Positions 16,181-24,705 are shown, counted from the stretch's first letter. The stretch: 64,000 nucleotides of DNA from Myxococcales bacterium (GCA_020633295.1 JACKDW010000001.1:186001-250000); one strand, 5' to 3'. A program made the numbers and translations. Notes: generated from the sequence alone by a model not told the origin.

Positions 16181-17770
16181 ATGCGAGCAGCGACACGAGG
16201 TCCACGAGCACGGCGCGCGAGGATCCGCGCGATCACGATGATCACGATGATCACGATGACGACGGCCGCGGCCGCGAGCGCGCTGCTGCTCGGCGCGCGC
16301 GCGCGCGCGGCCGAGCAGTGCATGACCCCCGAGGCGTTCAACGCCTACGCCAGCCAGCGCGGCGTCGCCGTCACGGCGGGCGCGCTGACCATCGAATTCG
16401 CGCGCGTCGACGCGACGAGCTGGCCCGTGGGCAAGAAGTCCGTGATGGCGGAGCTGTCCGACGGGACCGAGAAGACGGTCGAGGACAACCCGTGCCGCGG
16501 CATCTACCCGAAGATCTTCGGGCCGCTCGACTGCATGGGCGAGCCCTGCCTGTGCTCGGGCGGCCCCTGCGAGGGCAAGGTCAAGCAGGAGGTCTACAAC
16601 CTCTGCCCCGCCCCCGGCGAGGAGACCTGGGCCGACCCGCTGCACTCGGTCCCGATCTTCACCAGCGCCGAGGGCACCTGCACCGCGCGCTTCTGGTTTG
16701 ACCCGGCGCTGCAGGGCTACGAGATCACCTGCGGCGCCGACGGCCCCTACACCGCCGAGGGCGAGAACAAGTGGGCGCAGCGCGTCGATCGGATCTCCGT
16801 GCTCGAGGGCATCATCGGCGATCACCCGCTCGAGAGCGAGCTCGTGTCGGCCGAGTTCTGCTTCGAGGCGCCCGAGCCGGGCGGCGACCCGCCGCCGCAG
16901 GAGCTCGAGTTCGCGGCGATCGAGGACGTGACCGCGTCGCTGCTGTACCCGAACGCGGTGTACCCGGACGAGGGTGACCTGTCTGTTGGAGCAGACGACA
17001 GCGAGGTCTACCTCAAGTTCCAGCTCGGCGGCTTCGACGGCGTCGTCGAGCAGGCGACGCTGCACCTGCGCGCGCTCGAGCTCCCCTCGGCCGAGGGCGA
17101 CGGCGCGAGCGTGCACGCGGCGGCGCACCTCCAGTGGTCCGAGGACACGCTCACCTGGGCGACGCGCCCGGGCGCCGTCGGGCCCGAGCTCGCGCGGATC
17201 GACGGCGTGACGCCGGGCGCGTCCTACAGCCTCGACGTCAGCGCCTTGATCGACGGCCCCGGCGCCTACGCGCTCGCCGTGGCCCCGCGCCCGACCGACG
17301 GCAACGGCGTGCACTTCCTCTCCAAGGAGGCCTCGGTGGTCGACGCGCCGCGCCTGACCGTCACCGTCACGCCGCTCGACGGCGCGACGACGGGCGACGA
17401 CAGCGACGGCGAGACCGAGACCGAGACCGCGACCAGCGACGACTCCGGCACCGCGACCAGCGACGGCGACGGCGGCACGAGCGGCGACGGCAATTCGGGC
17501 GACCCGAGCGAGACCGACAGCGCGGGCGCGAGCGCGACGGACAGCGGTCCGTGGCGCCCGCCCGGCGGCGACGACCGCGGCGACGACAACGTCGGCTGCG
17601 CCTGCCAGGCGCGCGCGCGCGGCGAGGCGCCCCCGCTCGCGCTGCTCGCCCTCCTCGCGATCGCGCGGCGCCGGCGAAGGACCGCGCGACGCGGCGAGCG
17701 TCACGCCGCGACGTGCTCCGCCGGGCCGGCCGGCACGATCCCGCTCGGGTTGAGCGCGCGGATCGAGTAG
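16181..17770 (+). CDS. Surface protein with CBM96/DNRLRE-type domain and MYXO-CTERM anchor
   Basis: 529 residues. The ATG at 16181 follows a gagggggcgag ribosome site. A long signal peptide contains an Ile-Thr-Met repeat and ends near ARAAEQC. The middle carries Cys-rich stretches (CMGEPCLCSGGPCEGK). Residues about 250-395 match the DNRLRE/CBM96 beta-sandwich (VYLKFQLGGFDGVVEQATLHL, YSLDVSALIDGPGAYALAV). A Ser/Thr/Gly/Asp linker leads to GCACQARARGE, a hydrophobic helix (LALLALLAIA) and RRRRR, the MYXO-CTERM sorting signal cut by a myxosortase. An odd 20-residue tail after the Arg cluster overlaps the convergent glutathione transferase gene by 70 bp. A base error near the end could account for that tail. 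Confidence 0.82.
   Translation: MRAATRGPRARRARIRAITMITMITMTTAAAASALLLGARARAAEQCMTPEAFNAYASQRGVAVTAGALTIEFARVDATSWPVGKKSVMAELSDGTEKTVEDNPCRGIYPKIFGPLDCMGEPCLCSGGPCEGKVKQEVYNLCPAPGEETWADPLHSVPIFTSAEGTCTARFWFDPALQGYEITCGADGPYTAEGENKWAQRVDRISVLEGIIGDHPLESELVSAEFCFEAPEPGGDPPPQELEFAAIEDVTASLLYPNAVYPDEGDLSVGADDSEVYLKFQLGGFDGVVEQATLHLRALELPSAEGDGASVHAAAHLQWSEDTLTWATRPGAVGPELARIDGVTPGASYSLDVSALIDGPGAYALAVAPRPTDGNGVHFLSKEASVVDAPRLTVTVTPLDGATTGDDSDGETETETATSDDSGTATSDGDGGTSGDGNSGDPSETDSAGASATDSGPWRPPGGDDRGDDNVGCACQARARGEAPPLALLALLAIARRRRRTARRGERHAATCSAGPAGTIPLGLSARIE
16231..16257. repeat. Three 9-bp repeats in the signal peptide of the MYXO-CTERM protein
   Basis: gatcacgat is repeated three times and encodes an Ile-Thr-Met repeat in the signal peptide region. 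It keeps the reading frame. Confidence 0.9.
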
Positions 17771-18639
17771 TAGCCGCGCTTGATGTGCTCGACGTCGACG
17801 GTCGCCCGGATCCCGGGGAGCTCGAGCACTCGCCCCGCGTAGCCCCGCAGCCGCGGGTACGCGGCCAGCGTCCGCAGGTTGCAGCGAAACAGCCCGACGT
17901 AGGCGAGGTCGAAGCGCGCGAGCGTCACGAACACCCGCACGTCGAGCTCCGTCAGGCGCTCGCCGAGCAGGAAGCGGCGACCGTCCTCGAGCATACGCTC
18001 GAGCGCGTCGAGCTCGGCGAACACGTCCGTCACCGCCTCCTCGTACGCGAGCTGCGTCGACGCGAAGCCGGCCCGGTACACGCCGTTGTTGAGCCGGCTG
18101 TACACGCGCGGCGCGAGTCGATCGATCTCCGCCCGGAGCGCCTCCGGGTACAGGTCGACGCGCGGGTCCCCGCCGATCCCGTCGAAGGCGCGGCCGAGCA
18201 TGCGGATGAGGTCCGCGCTCTCGTTGTTGACGATCGTCCGCGTCTCCCGGTCCCACAGCGCCGGCACCGTCGCGCGACCCGTGTAGCGCGGATCAGCGCG
18301 GGTGTAGAGCTGATGCAGATAGCGCGCGTCGAGTTCGGGCTCCCCCGAGGGGCAGAAGCGCCACCCCTGATCGTCGATGCGCGGCTCGACGACGGTCACC
18401 GGGATGATGTCCTCCAGGCCCTTGAGCGCCCGGACCATGAGCACGCGCGAGGCCCAGGGGCAGACGAGCGCGACGTACAGGCGGTAGCGCCCGCGCGTCG
18501 CCGGGAAGCGCGGCGGCGCGTCGCCCTCGGCGCGCCCGATCCAGCCGCGAAACGAGGAGCGCTGGCGGACGAAGCGGCCGCGGTCATCCGCGGCCTGCAC
18601 CGGCTGCCAGCGCTCGGTCCACTGTCCGTTGATCAGCAT
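17701..18639 (-). CDS. Glutathionyl-hydroquinone reductase (Xi-class glutathione transferase)
   Basis: 312 residues from the ATG at 18639, preceded by GAGGA. The N-terminal thioredoxin-like domain carries the family active site CPWA (VALVCPWASRVLMVRALKGL), whose Cys attacks glutathionyl groups. VPALWDRETRTIVNNESADLIRML supplies the glutathione-binding Glu-Ser pair. The C-terminal helical domain (YEEAVTDVFAELDALERML) is typical. It should release glutathione from glutathionyl-hydroquinones in the cytoplasm. The stop region overlaps the convergent MYXO-CTERM gene. The SnoaL-like lipoprotein gene ends 16 bp upstream on the same strand, so co-transcription is plausible. Confidence 0.93.
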   Translation of the reverse strand: MLINGQWTERWQPVQAADDRGRFVRQRSSFRGWIGRAEGDAPPRFPATRGRYRLYVALVCPWASRVLMVRALKGLEDIIPVTVVEPRIDDQGWRFCPSGEPELDARYLHQLYTRADPRYTGRATVPALWDRETRTIVNNESADLIRMLGRAFDGIGGDPRVDLYPEALRAEIDRLAPRVYSRLNNGVYRAGFASTQLAYEEAVTDVFAELDALERMLEDGRRFLLGERLTELDVRVFVTLARFDLAYVGLFRCNLRTLAAYPRLRGYAGRVLELPGIRATVDVEHIKRGYYSIRALNPSGIVPAGPAEHVAA

Positions 18640-18655
18640 CGCGGATCCTCGGCGG

Positions 18656-19219
18656 CTACTCGATCAGCCCGAGCTGGGAGTAGAAGAGCAGGTTGTCCCA
18701 GAACAGCCACTCCTCATCCATGGTGCCGTCCTGCCAGTGCGCGAGCGTCGACATCGGGATCACGAACGCGCGCCCGGTCGGCTCGATCACCGTGCCGTCG
18801 GCCTGCGGCATCGGCTCGCTGAACGTCCCCTGCATGACGCCCATCACCGCCGTCCACTCGCCCGAGGCGACGCGGATCGGGTGCTCGACGATGCGCGTGT
18901 CCGGGGCGAACACGAACATGGCCTTGAGGTCCTCCAGGTGCGGCTCGATGCCCTCGGTCGTGCGCCCGTCAGGCCAGTGCACGATGATGTCCTGCGCGTG
19001 GCTGTGCCCGAGCCGCTCCCACTCCTGACCGCTGAAGACGTTGAAGTCGAGGTCGTCGAAGGTCTCGAGGTGCTCGCGCTCCTGCTCCGTGAGCGCGCCG
19101 GGCTCTGCGGTCGTCTCGCCGGCGTCGTCGTCGCACGCGGCGGCGGCGAGGCCCAGGGTCAGCGCGCTCGCCAGCAGCGCGCGCGCGGGGGTGAAGAATT
19201 GCTTGGTTCGCGTGTCCAT
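18656..19219 (-). CDS. SnoaL-like (NTF2-fold) lipoprotein
   Basis: 187 residues. A signal peptide (ALLASALTLGLAAAAC) with lipobox Cys near position 29 is followed by an acidic linker. The rest is a SnoaL/ester-cyclase-like alpha+beta fold: FSGQEWERLGHSHAQDIIVHW, TTEGIEPHLEDLKAMF and DEEWLFWDNLLFYSQLGL. The last motif is common in the SnoaL polyketide-cyclase-like family. Substrate and function are unknown; the lipidated location argues against a cytoplasmic tailoring role. It sits between the YceI lipoprotein gene, across a repeat-filled spacer, and the glutathionyl-hydroquinone reductase on the same strand. Confidence 0.85.
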   Translation of the reverse strand: MDTRTKQFFTPARALLASALTLGLAAAACDDDAGETTAEPGALTEQEREHLETFDDLDFNVFSGQEWERLGHSHAQDIIVHWPDGRTTEGIEPHLEDLKAMFVFAPDTRIVEHPIRVASGEWTAVMGVMQGTFSEPMPQADGTVIEPTGRAFVIPMSTLAHWQDGTMDEEWLFWDNLLFYSQLGLIE

Positions 19220-19237
19220 GATGTTCGGCTCCGTTCT

Positions 19238-19323
19238 CTGCGGGTCTTCGCTGCAGGTCTTCTCTGCGGTCTTCTCTGCGGACTTCTCTGCGGGTCTTCT
19301 CTGCGGGTCTTCGCTGCGGGTCT
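19238..19323. repeat. Seven 12-13 bp degenerate tandem repeats in an intercistronic spacer
   Basis: Units of ctgcgggtcttct type (12 or 13 bp) run between the yceI-like and snoaL-like genes, both on the minus strand. The mixed unit length shows it is not coding. Read on the transcribed strand it is purine-rich (agaagacccgcag). Confidence 0.85.
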
Positions 19324-19348
19324 GAATGCTCGGGGCGCCAGGCCCCGC

Positions 19349-20086
19349 TCACGCGCCGCGCCCGAAGCGGAGCGAGAGATCGAGCAGGACGTCGTGCTTG
19401 ATCAGGTCGTCGGCCATGCCCTTGTAGGTGATGTCGAAGTCGCGGCGATCGATCGAGAACTCGGCCGCGGCCGTGACCACGTCGTCGCGGATCTGGACGG
19501 TCGCGGGGAAGCTGACGCGGTGCGTGCGTCCGTGGATCGTGAGGTCCCCGGTGACGCGGTGCGTCGCGCCGTCGTCCTTCGCGCCGTCGTCTTTCACCTC
19601 GGCGATCGACGCGAGCTGAAAGCGCGCGCTCGGGAACGCCTCGACGTCGAAGAAGTCCGCGCTCTTGAGGTGGTCGCGCAGCTGCGTCGGCTCGATCTCG
19701 AGCTCCGTCGTCGAGACGCTCAGCTCCATGGCTGAGACGGCGCCGTCCGCCCCGAGCTCGACGCGCCCGCTGGGGCCCGGGAAGCGGCCGCGGTGGGAGC
19801 CCGTGACCTTGGCGCCGACGAACTCGACGGAGCTCGCGGCGCCGTCCAGCTCGAGCGTCCGCGCGGCGGCGGAAGGAGCCCGCGCGGGCGCCTCGGCGGC
19901 GGGCGCCGCCGCGAGCTCGGCCCGCGGCGCCCCGTCGATCTCGGTGCTGCAGGCGCCCAGGAGGGCGATGAGCGCGAGCGCGCCGACGGCGTAGGCGCTG
20001 CTGCGATGGGCGCGGAAGGTCGTGCGCAAGGTCGTGCGCAAGGTCTTGTGGTGGGTCGTGTGGTGGGTCGTGTGGTGGGTCGTCAT
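19349..20086 (-). CDS. YceI-family lipoprotein with a repeated His/Thr N-terminus
   Basis: 245 residues from the ATG at 20086, which has a strong AGAGGAG site. The N-terminus before the hydrophobic stretch is HHTT repeated, then a TLRT repeat, encoded by 12-bp repeats (20016-20086). YAVGALALIALLGAC gives the lipobox. The mature part is a YceI lipocalin-like barrel: LELDGAASSVEFVGAKVTGSH, DFFDVEAFPSARFQLASI, HRVTGDLTIHGRTHRVSFP and DITYKGMADD. YceI proteins bind polyisoprenoid or other amphiphilic ligands in the periplasm or on membranes. The gene is divergent from a LysR-type regulator, which probably controls it. Confidence 0.92.
   Translation of the reverse strand: MTTHHTTHHTTHHKTLRTTLRTTFRAHRSSAYAVGALALIALLGACSTEIDGAPRAELAAAPAAEAPARAPSAAARTLELDGAASSVEFVGAKVTGSHRGRFPGPSGRVELGADGAVSAMELSVSTTELEIEPTQLRDHLKSADFFDVEAFPSARFQLASIAEVKDDGAKDDGATHRVTGDLTIHGRTHRVSFPATVQIRDDVVTAAAEFSIDRRDFDITYKGMADDLIKHDVLLDLSLRFGRGA
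20016..20086. repeat. 12-bp tandem repeats at the start of the YceI gene
   Basis: Six consecutive 12-bp units: two of aaggtcgtgcgc, one hybrid aaggtcttgtgg, then two identical tgggtcgtgtgg units and a shortened last copy that contains the start codon. They encode TLRT and THHT repeats ahead of the signal peptide. Confidence 0.9.
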
Positions 20087-20164
20087 CGCGGGGCTCCTCT
20101 CGGGTACGCCTCCAGCATGCGGCTGTCCCGACATCGCAACCAGATCGCGTTTTCTGGATTTTTC

Positions 20165-20180
20165 GTTGCAAAAACGCAAC
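20165..20180. promoter_or_regulatory. Candidate LysR operator GTTGC-N6-GCAAC in the divergent promoter
   Basis: A perfect 5-bp inverted repeat with A-rich spacer (gttgcaaaaacgcaac) lies 10 bp before the regulator start, in an AT-rich patch of the 103-bp gap. A second inverted repeat, CCAGA-N8-TCTGG, lies at 20140-20157 and a gcaac half site at 20136. This is the usual place and symmetry for LysR-type binding sites. Binding is inferred. Confidence 0.5.
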
Positions 20181-20189
20181 AGTGCCCGC

Positions 20190-21095
20190 ATGCGCACCGA
20201 GGACCTGCGCGCGCTGTTCACCGTGGTCGAGACCGGGAGCCTGACCGCCGCCGCGCGCCGCCTGAAGATCCCCAAGTCGACCCTCGGTCGACGGCTCAAC
20301 CGGCTCGAGGACGAGCTCGACGCGCAGCTCGTGATCCGCACGCCCCGGCGCACGCAGATCACCGAGCTCGGGCGCCGGCTGCACGCGCAGGGCGAGCCGC
20401 TGCTCGCCGAGCTCGACGACCTGCGCCAGCGCGTGCTCGATCGACCCGCGGCGCCCAGCGGGGAGCTGCGCGTCTCGGCGCCCGAGGACCTGGCGACCGC
20501 GCTCATGGGCGGCCTGTGCGGGCGCTTCCTGCTCGACTTCCCCAAGGTACAGGTTGTGCTCGTCGCGTCGAACGCCGCGGTCAACCTGCTCGCGGACGGC
20601 TTCGACGTCGCGCTGCGGATCCACTTGGGCGCGCTCGCGGACGCGACGAGCGTGCGGACGCGCCGGCTCGGCGCCGTCGAGGTCGGCCTGTTCGCCGCGC
20701 CTCGCTACCTCGAGGGGCGCGCGCGGCCGCGGGCGCCCGCCGACCTCTCGCGCCACGCGCTGCTCTCGATGGACGCGGTGCTGCCGAGCTGGCGGCTGCA
20801 CCGCGCGCGCGACGACGCCTCGGCCCAGCTCGTCGTCCGGGCGGCGATGCGCTCGAACGATCACCACGCGCTGCGCGACGCGGCGCTCGCCGGCGCCGGG
20901 ATCGCCTCGCTCCCGGGCTTCCTCTGCAGCGAGGCGCTCGCCGCCGGCGCGCTCGTCCGCGTGCTCCCGACGTGGACCTTGCAGACGAGCGCGACGCTGT
21001 CGCTGCTGTGGCCGGCGACGCGCCACGTCTCCCCGCGCGTGCGCGCGTTCATCGACGCCGCGGTCGCGTTCTTCGCCGAGCGCTCGCTGTCCTGA
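20190..21095 (+). CDS. LysR-family transcriptional regulator
   Basis: 301 residues from the ATG at 20190 (MRTEDLRALFTVVETGSL). The N-terminal winged helix-turn-helix is complete (LTAAARRLKIPKSTLGRRLNRLEDEL). The effector domain begins near residue 90 (GELRVSAPEDLATALMGG) and ends with LLWPATRHVSPRVRAFIDA, as in the single-effector subgroup related to CrgA. It is transcribed divergently from the yceI-like gene with a 103-bp shared promoter region holding inverted repeats, so it probably regulates that gene and itself. The molybdopterin oxidoreductase gene follows 62 bp downstream but appears to have its own promoter. Confidence 0.93.
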   Translation: MRTEDLRALFTVVETGSLTAAARRLKIPKSTLGRRLNRLEDELDAQLVIRTPRRTQITELGRRLHAQGEPLLAELDDLRQRVLDRPAAPSGELRVSAPEDLATALMGGLCGRFLLDFPKVQVVLVASNAAVNLLADGFDVALRIHLGALADATSVRTRRLGAVEVGLFAAPRYLEGRARPRAPADLSRHALLSMDAVLPSWRLHRARDDASAQLVVRAAMRSNDHHALRDAALAGAGIASLPGFLCSEALAAGALVRVLPTWTLQTSATLSLLWPATRHVSPRVRAFIDAAVAFFAERSLS

Positions 21096-21145
21096 GCCCG
21101 CGCGCGCGGGCGCGCGCCGCCGCGACCCGCGGCGCCGTCCCGGTT

Positions 21146-21151
21146 TATCCT
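21146..21151 (+). promoter_or_regulatory. -10-like TATCCT, leaderless spacing
   Basis: TATCCT is followed by 6 nt and the ATG at 21158. There is no Shine-Dalgarno sequence. The identical hexamer and spacing occur at 42624 (minus) and nearly so at 40665. Confidence 0.5.
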
Positions 21152-21157
21152 GGGCGC

Positions 21158-23356
21158 ATGGGCGAGACCAAGGCGACGTTCTGCCGGATCTGCGAGGCCG
21201 GCTGTGGGCTCCGCGTGACGCTCGAGGACGACCGCAGCGCGGTCGCCGAGATCCGCCCGGACCCCGAGCACCCGAGCTCCCAAGGCTACGCGTGCGTCAA
21301 GGGCGTGCGCTTCCGCGACGTGCACAACTCGCCCGATCGCGTGCGTCACCCGATGAAGCGGACCGCCGCCGGCTGGCGGCGGATCCCCTGGGAGCAGGCG
21401 CTCGCCGAGATCGGCGCGCGCGTCCAGGCGATCCGCGGCGCCCACGGGGGCGACGCGCTGGCGATGTACATCGGCAACCCGGCCGCGTTCAGCCTCCCGC
21501 ACTCCCTGGGCATCTACGGGTTCATGCGCGGCCTCGGCTCGCGCAACCTCTACTCGTCGGGCTCACAGGACTGCAACAACAAGCTGCTGGTCGCGCGCCG
21601 CATGTACGGCGCGCCCGCGCTGCAGCCGGTCCCCGACGTCGCGCGCGCGGGCTGCCTGATCTGCCTGGGGACCAACCCGGCCGTCTCGCACGCGAGCTTC
21701 ATCCACCTGCCCCGCCCGCTCGAGCAGCTCAAGGCGCTGACGCGGCGCGGCGGCGCGCTGTGGCACGTCAACCCGCGCCGCACCGAGACCGCGCGGGCGG
21801 TCGGCGAGCACGTGTTCATTCGGCCAGGCACCGACGTCTTCCTGCTGCTCTCGCTGCTCCACGAGCTGGTCGGCGCCGGCGGCGTCGACCGCGAGCGCGT
21901 CGCCCGGTACATGCGCGGCTGGGACGAGCTCGCCGCGCTCGCGGAGCCGTGGACGCCGGCGCGCACGGCCGCGGTCACCGGCGTCGCGCCCGAGGTCACG
22001 CGCGCGATGGCCCGCGACTACCTGCACGCGACCCGCGACGGCCGCGGCGCCGCGCTGTACTGCTCGACCGGCGTGAACCAGGGCGGCCAGGGCACGCTCG
22101 CGTTCTGGCTGCTCAACGTCATCAACGCGGTCTCGGGCAACCTCGATCGCGCCGGCGGCGTGCTCGTCCCGCGCGGCCTGCTCGACCTCCCGCGCCAGCT
22201 GCGGCGCCTGGGAATTGGTGTCCGAAGTGACAGGTCGAGAATCGGCGGCTTCGAGGCGATCATGGACACCTTCCCCGCCGGCGTGCTCGCCGACGAGATC
22301 GAGACCCCGGGCCCGGGGCAGCCGCGCGCGATGTTCGTGAGCGCCGGCAACCCGCTGCTCTCCTGCGCCGACGAGCCGCGCCTGCGCGCGGCGCTGGAGC
22401 GCCTCGAGCTGCTCGTGAGCGTCGACATGTTCCGCAACGAGACGGCCGAGCTCGCCCACTACGTGCTGCCGGCGACCTCGTTCCTCGAGCGCCCCGACCT
22501 CCCGCTCTCGAGCCAGGGCTTCTCGCCCGAGCTGTGCGTGCAGCTGACGGAGGCCGTGGCCGAGGTCGACGGCGAGCAGCGCGACGAGTGGTGGATCTAC
22601 AACGCGCTCGCGCGCGCCTGTGACGTCCGCCTGTTCGGCTCCCGGCTCATCGGCGCGGGCCTCGGCCTCGCGTCCCGGCTCGGCGGCGGCGACGGGTGGC
22701 CGTCGACGCGCGCGGTGCTCGACGGCCTCGTGCTCGCCTCCGGCCAGGTGACGCCGTGGCGGCTGCGCGCGCGCCCCAGCGGCGTGGTCCTGCCCGCGCG
22801 ACGCGGTCGCGAGGGCTTCCTCGGCCGGCGCGTGATGACGCCGAGCGGCAAGGTCGAGCTGGCGCCGCCCGACCTCCTCGCGCTCGCGACGGGCACGCTC
22901 GAGGAGCTGTACGCGCGCGAGCTCGAGGCGGTCGCGACCCGCGGCGCGCTGCGCCTGATCTCACGCCGCGAGCGCCACGGCCACAACTCGTGGATGCACA
23001 ACGTCGAGCCCATGGTGAGGGCGCCGCGCGACACGAACCGCGTCGACATGCACCCCGACGACGCGCGCGAGGCCGGGCTGTCCGACGGGGACCTGGCCCG
23101 CGTGACGCGGGTGGGCGCGGGCGACGAGGCGGCGATCGAGCTGCCCGTGCGCACGACGGAGCAGATGATGCGCGGCGCCGTCGCGATCGCGCACGGCTGG
23201 GGTCACCAGCGCGCCGGCGGCTTGACGATCGCGCGCGAGACGAGCGGCGTGAACGTCAACCGGATCGCGCCCTCGGGGCCCGAGAGCCTCGAGCCGATCT
23301 CCGGGATGACGCGGCTGTGCGCCATCCCGGTGCGCGTGCGCCCGGCGTCCGCCTGA
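21158..23356 (+). CDS. Molybdopterin-dependent oxidoreductase with one 4Fe-4S cluster
   Basis: 732 residues from the ATG at 21158. The N-terminal cluster motif has Cys9, Cys12, Cys16 and Cys46 (CRICEAGCG then YACVKG). The bis-MGD domains follow (DALAMYIGNPAAFSLPHSLG, STGVNQGGQGTLAFWLLNVI, PRAMFVSAGNPLLS), with a cofactor-binding C-terminal beta-barrel (HNSWMHNVEPMVR, RVDMHPDDAREAGL, TSGVNVNRIAPSG). There is no Tat signal, so it is cytoplasmic, like formate dehydrogenase/assimilatory nitrate reductase relatives. No partner subunit adjoins it. The substrate is not predictable from sequence. It lies directly beside, but convergent to, the biosynthetic locus that starts at 23.4 kb. Confidence 0.92.
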   Translation: MGETKATFCRICEAGCGLRVTLEDDRSAVAEIRPDPEHPSSQGYACVKGVRFRDVHNSPDRVRHPMKRTAAGWRRIPWEQALAEIGARVQAIRGAHGGDALAMYIGNPAAFSLPHSLGIYGFMRGLGSRNLYSSGSQDCNNKLLVARRMYGAPALQPVPDVARAGCLICLGTNPAVSHASFIHLPRPLEQLKALTRRGGALWHVNPRRTETARAVGEHVFIRPGTDVFLLLSLLHELVGAGGVDRERVARYMRGWDELAALAEPWTPARTAAVTGVAPEVTRAMARDYLHATRDGRGAALYCSTGVNQGGQGTLAFWLLNVINAVSGNLDRAGGVLVPRGLLDLPRQLRRLGIGVRSDRSRIGGFEAIMDTFPAGVLADEIETPGPGQPRAMFVSAGNPLLSCADEPRLRAALERLELLVSVDMFRNETAELAHYVLPATSFLERPDLPLSSQGFSPELCVQLTEAVAEVDGEQRDEWWIYNALARACDVRLFGSRLIGAGLGLASRLGGGDGWPSTRAVLDGLVLASGQVTPWRLRARPSGVVLPARRGREGFLGRRVMTPSGKVELAPPDLLALATGTLEELYARELEAVATRGALRLISRRERHGHNSWMHNVEPMVRAPRDTNRVDMHPDDAREAGLSDGDLARVTRVGAGDEAAIELPVRTTEQMMRGAVAIAHGWGHQRAGGLTIARETSGVNVNRIAPSGPESLEPISGMTRLCAIPVRVRPASA

Positions 23357-23427
23357 CCTGAGTGGCGGAGCGTCCCCGCGCGCTCCGGCGCCGCGCCGCC
23401 GGCGAATCGACCGAGTCGCGCTCGCGC

Positions 23428-24705
23428 TCAGGCCCGGGCGCCCGCGCCGAGAGGCTCGTGCGCGGCCGCGCTCACCGCCTCCTCGGGCTCCTGGAAGATC
23501 CTGTTGTAGCCGTAGGAGTCCGCGCCGTAGATCTGGATGCTCGAGACGGCGTCGATGGGGAAGTCCATGATGCCCTCGGGCGTGCCCATCTGCGAGTGGG
23601 TCGCGCCCGGGAAGACCTCGACGTGGTTGGCGGTGTAGCGACCCACGACCGCGAAGCGCGTCTGATCCTCGGTCGTGTTCCCGTACGAGGCGTGCATGTT
23701 CATCGAGGTGAAGATGATCGCCTCGCCCGCCTTCATCTCGAGATCGACGACCTCGGCGTCCGCGTAGATGTCGGGCAGGAGCATGGGGAGCGACAGGACC
23801 AGCGCCTGCGCCCGGATGAACGCGCCGGTCGAGAACAGCGCCGCCTTGAGGATCAGCGGCAGGAACTCCTTGGGGAGCCGCGCGAGGTAGTCCAGCAGGT
23901 TGTCCTGCGCGTAGGCCTGCAGGTACTCCATGCGACCGTCGGCGAAGGTGCCCGGCATGATGCGCAGCGCCGCCGTCTTGACGGTGACGTCGGTCAGCGC
24001 GATCCACCCGGTCAGCTGCAGGATCCCGTGAGAGCCCGGCCTCGTGGGGCGGAGCTTCTCGGTCGAGCTCAGCTCTCGAAACGCGCCGGACTGATGCCAG
24101 TAGGTGCCCGGCGCGCCGGGCCCCTTCTCGAAGATCTGGTTGCGCCAGCAGATCACCTCGGGCCCCAGCAGGCTGGCGAGGCGGTGCGCCATCGGAGGCG
24201 CCTTCAGGACGTCTCGAAACCGCTTGTAGCGCAGCGCCTGGTAGAGGCCGGCGAAGCCGATCGACATCTGGCCGTGGCGGTCGAGGGCGTCGTAGACCTC
24301 GTCGCCGATATACACGAAGCCGTCGAACTTCCGCTCGTAGGCCGCGACGAGCTCGTCGCGGAGCGCCGCCGCGTCCTCGGCGGACAGCACCGGGAAGGGC
24401 CCCGCGAGCCCGGTCTCCTCGAACGAGCGCAGCTCCTGCTCCGACATGAAGTGGTTGCCCGGCTCATCTCTCGGCAGCTCGTACCGAGGCACCTGGATGG
24501 TCTGGTTCACGCTCTTGGCCAGGTTCTCCTCGAACGCATGGGTCTTTCGCCGCCGGAGCGGGAGCACGCAGCGTCGGTACAGCCCGACGCTGAGCTCGAT
24601 CGCCCGCAGCTTCGCCTCCTGCGCGGGGGTCAGCCGTATGCCCTCGGTGATCTCCTGCAGCGAGGTGAATCCTCGGTTCATCTCTTGAAATATCGCGGCG
24701 TTCAT
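23428..24705 (-). CDS. SyrB2-like Fe(II)/2-oxoglutarate enzyme with HxS instead of HxD
   Basis: 425 residues from the ATG at 24705, which has GGAG 6 nt before it; other starts lie at 24717 and 24720. Residues from about 88 align well, from memory, with the nonheme iron halogenase SyrB2: LLGPEVICWRNQIFEKGPG, GTYWHQSGAF, TGWIALTDV, LRIMPGT and MKAGEAIIFTSMNMHASYG. The iron-site motif is H204-Q-S206; hydroxylases have Asp and SyrB2 has Ala at the third place. The second His is 338, and Arg350/Arg356 fit the 2-oxoglutarate site. The lost carboxylate would leave room for a halide, so halogenation or related radical chemistry is possible. An 87-residue N-terminal extension is unexplained. It is the last gene of the leftward arm of the 23-35 kb locus. 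Confidence 0.82.
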   Translation of the reverse strand: MNAAIFQEMNRGFTSLQEITEGIRLTPAQEAKLRAIELSVGLYRRCVLPLRRRKTHAFEENLAKSVNQTIQVPRYELPRDEPGNHFMSEQELRSFEETGLAGPFPVLSAEDAAALRDELVAAYERKFDGFVYIGDEVYDALDRHGQMSIGFAGLYQALRYKRFRDVLKAPPMAHRLASLLGPEVICWRNQIFEKGPGAPGTYWHQSGAFRELSSTEKLRPTRPGSHGILQLTGWIALTDVTVKTAALRIMPGTFADGRMEYLQAYAQDNLLDYLARLPKEFLPLILKAALFSTGAFIRAQALVLSLPMLLPDIYADAEVVDLEMKAGEAIIFTSMNMHASYGNTTEDQTRFAVVGRYTANHVEVFPGATHSQMGTPEGIMDFPIDAVSSIQIYGADSYGYNRIFQEPEEAVSAAAHEPLGAGARA

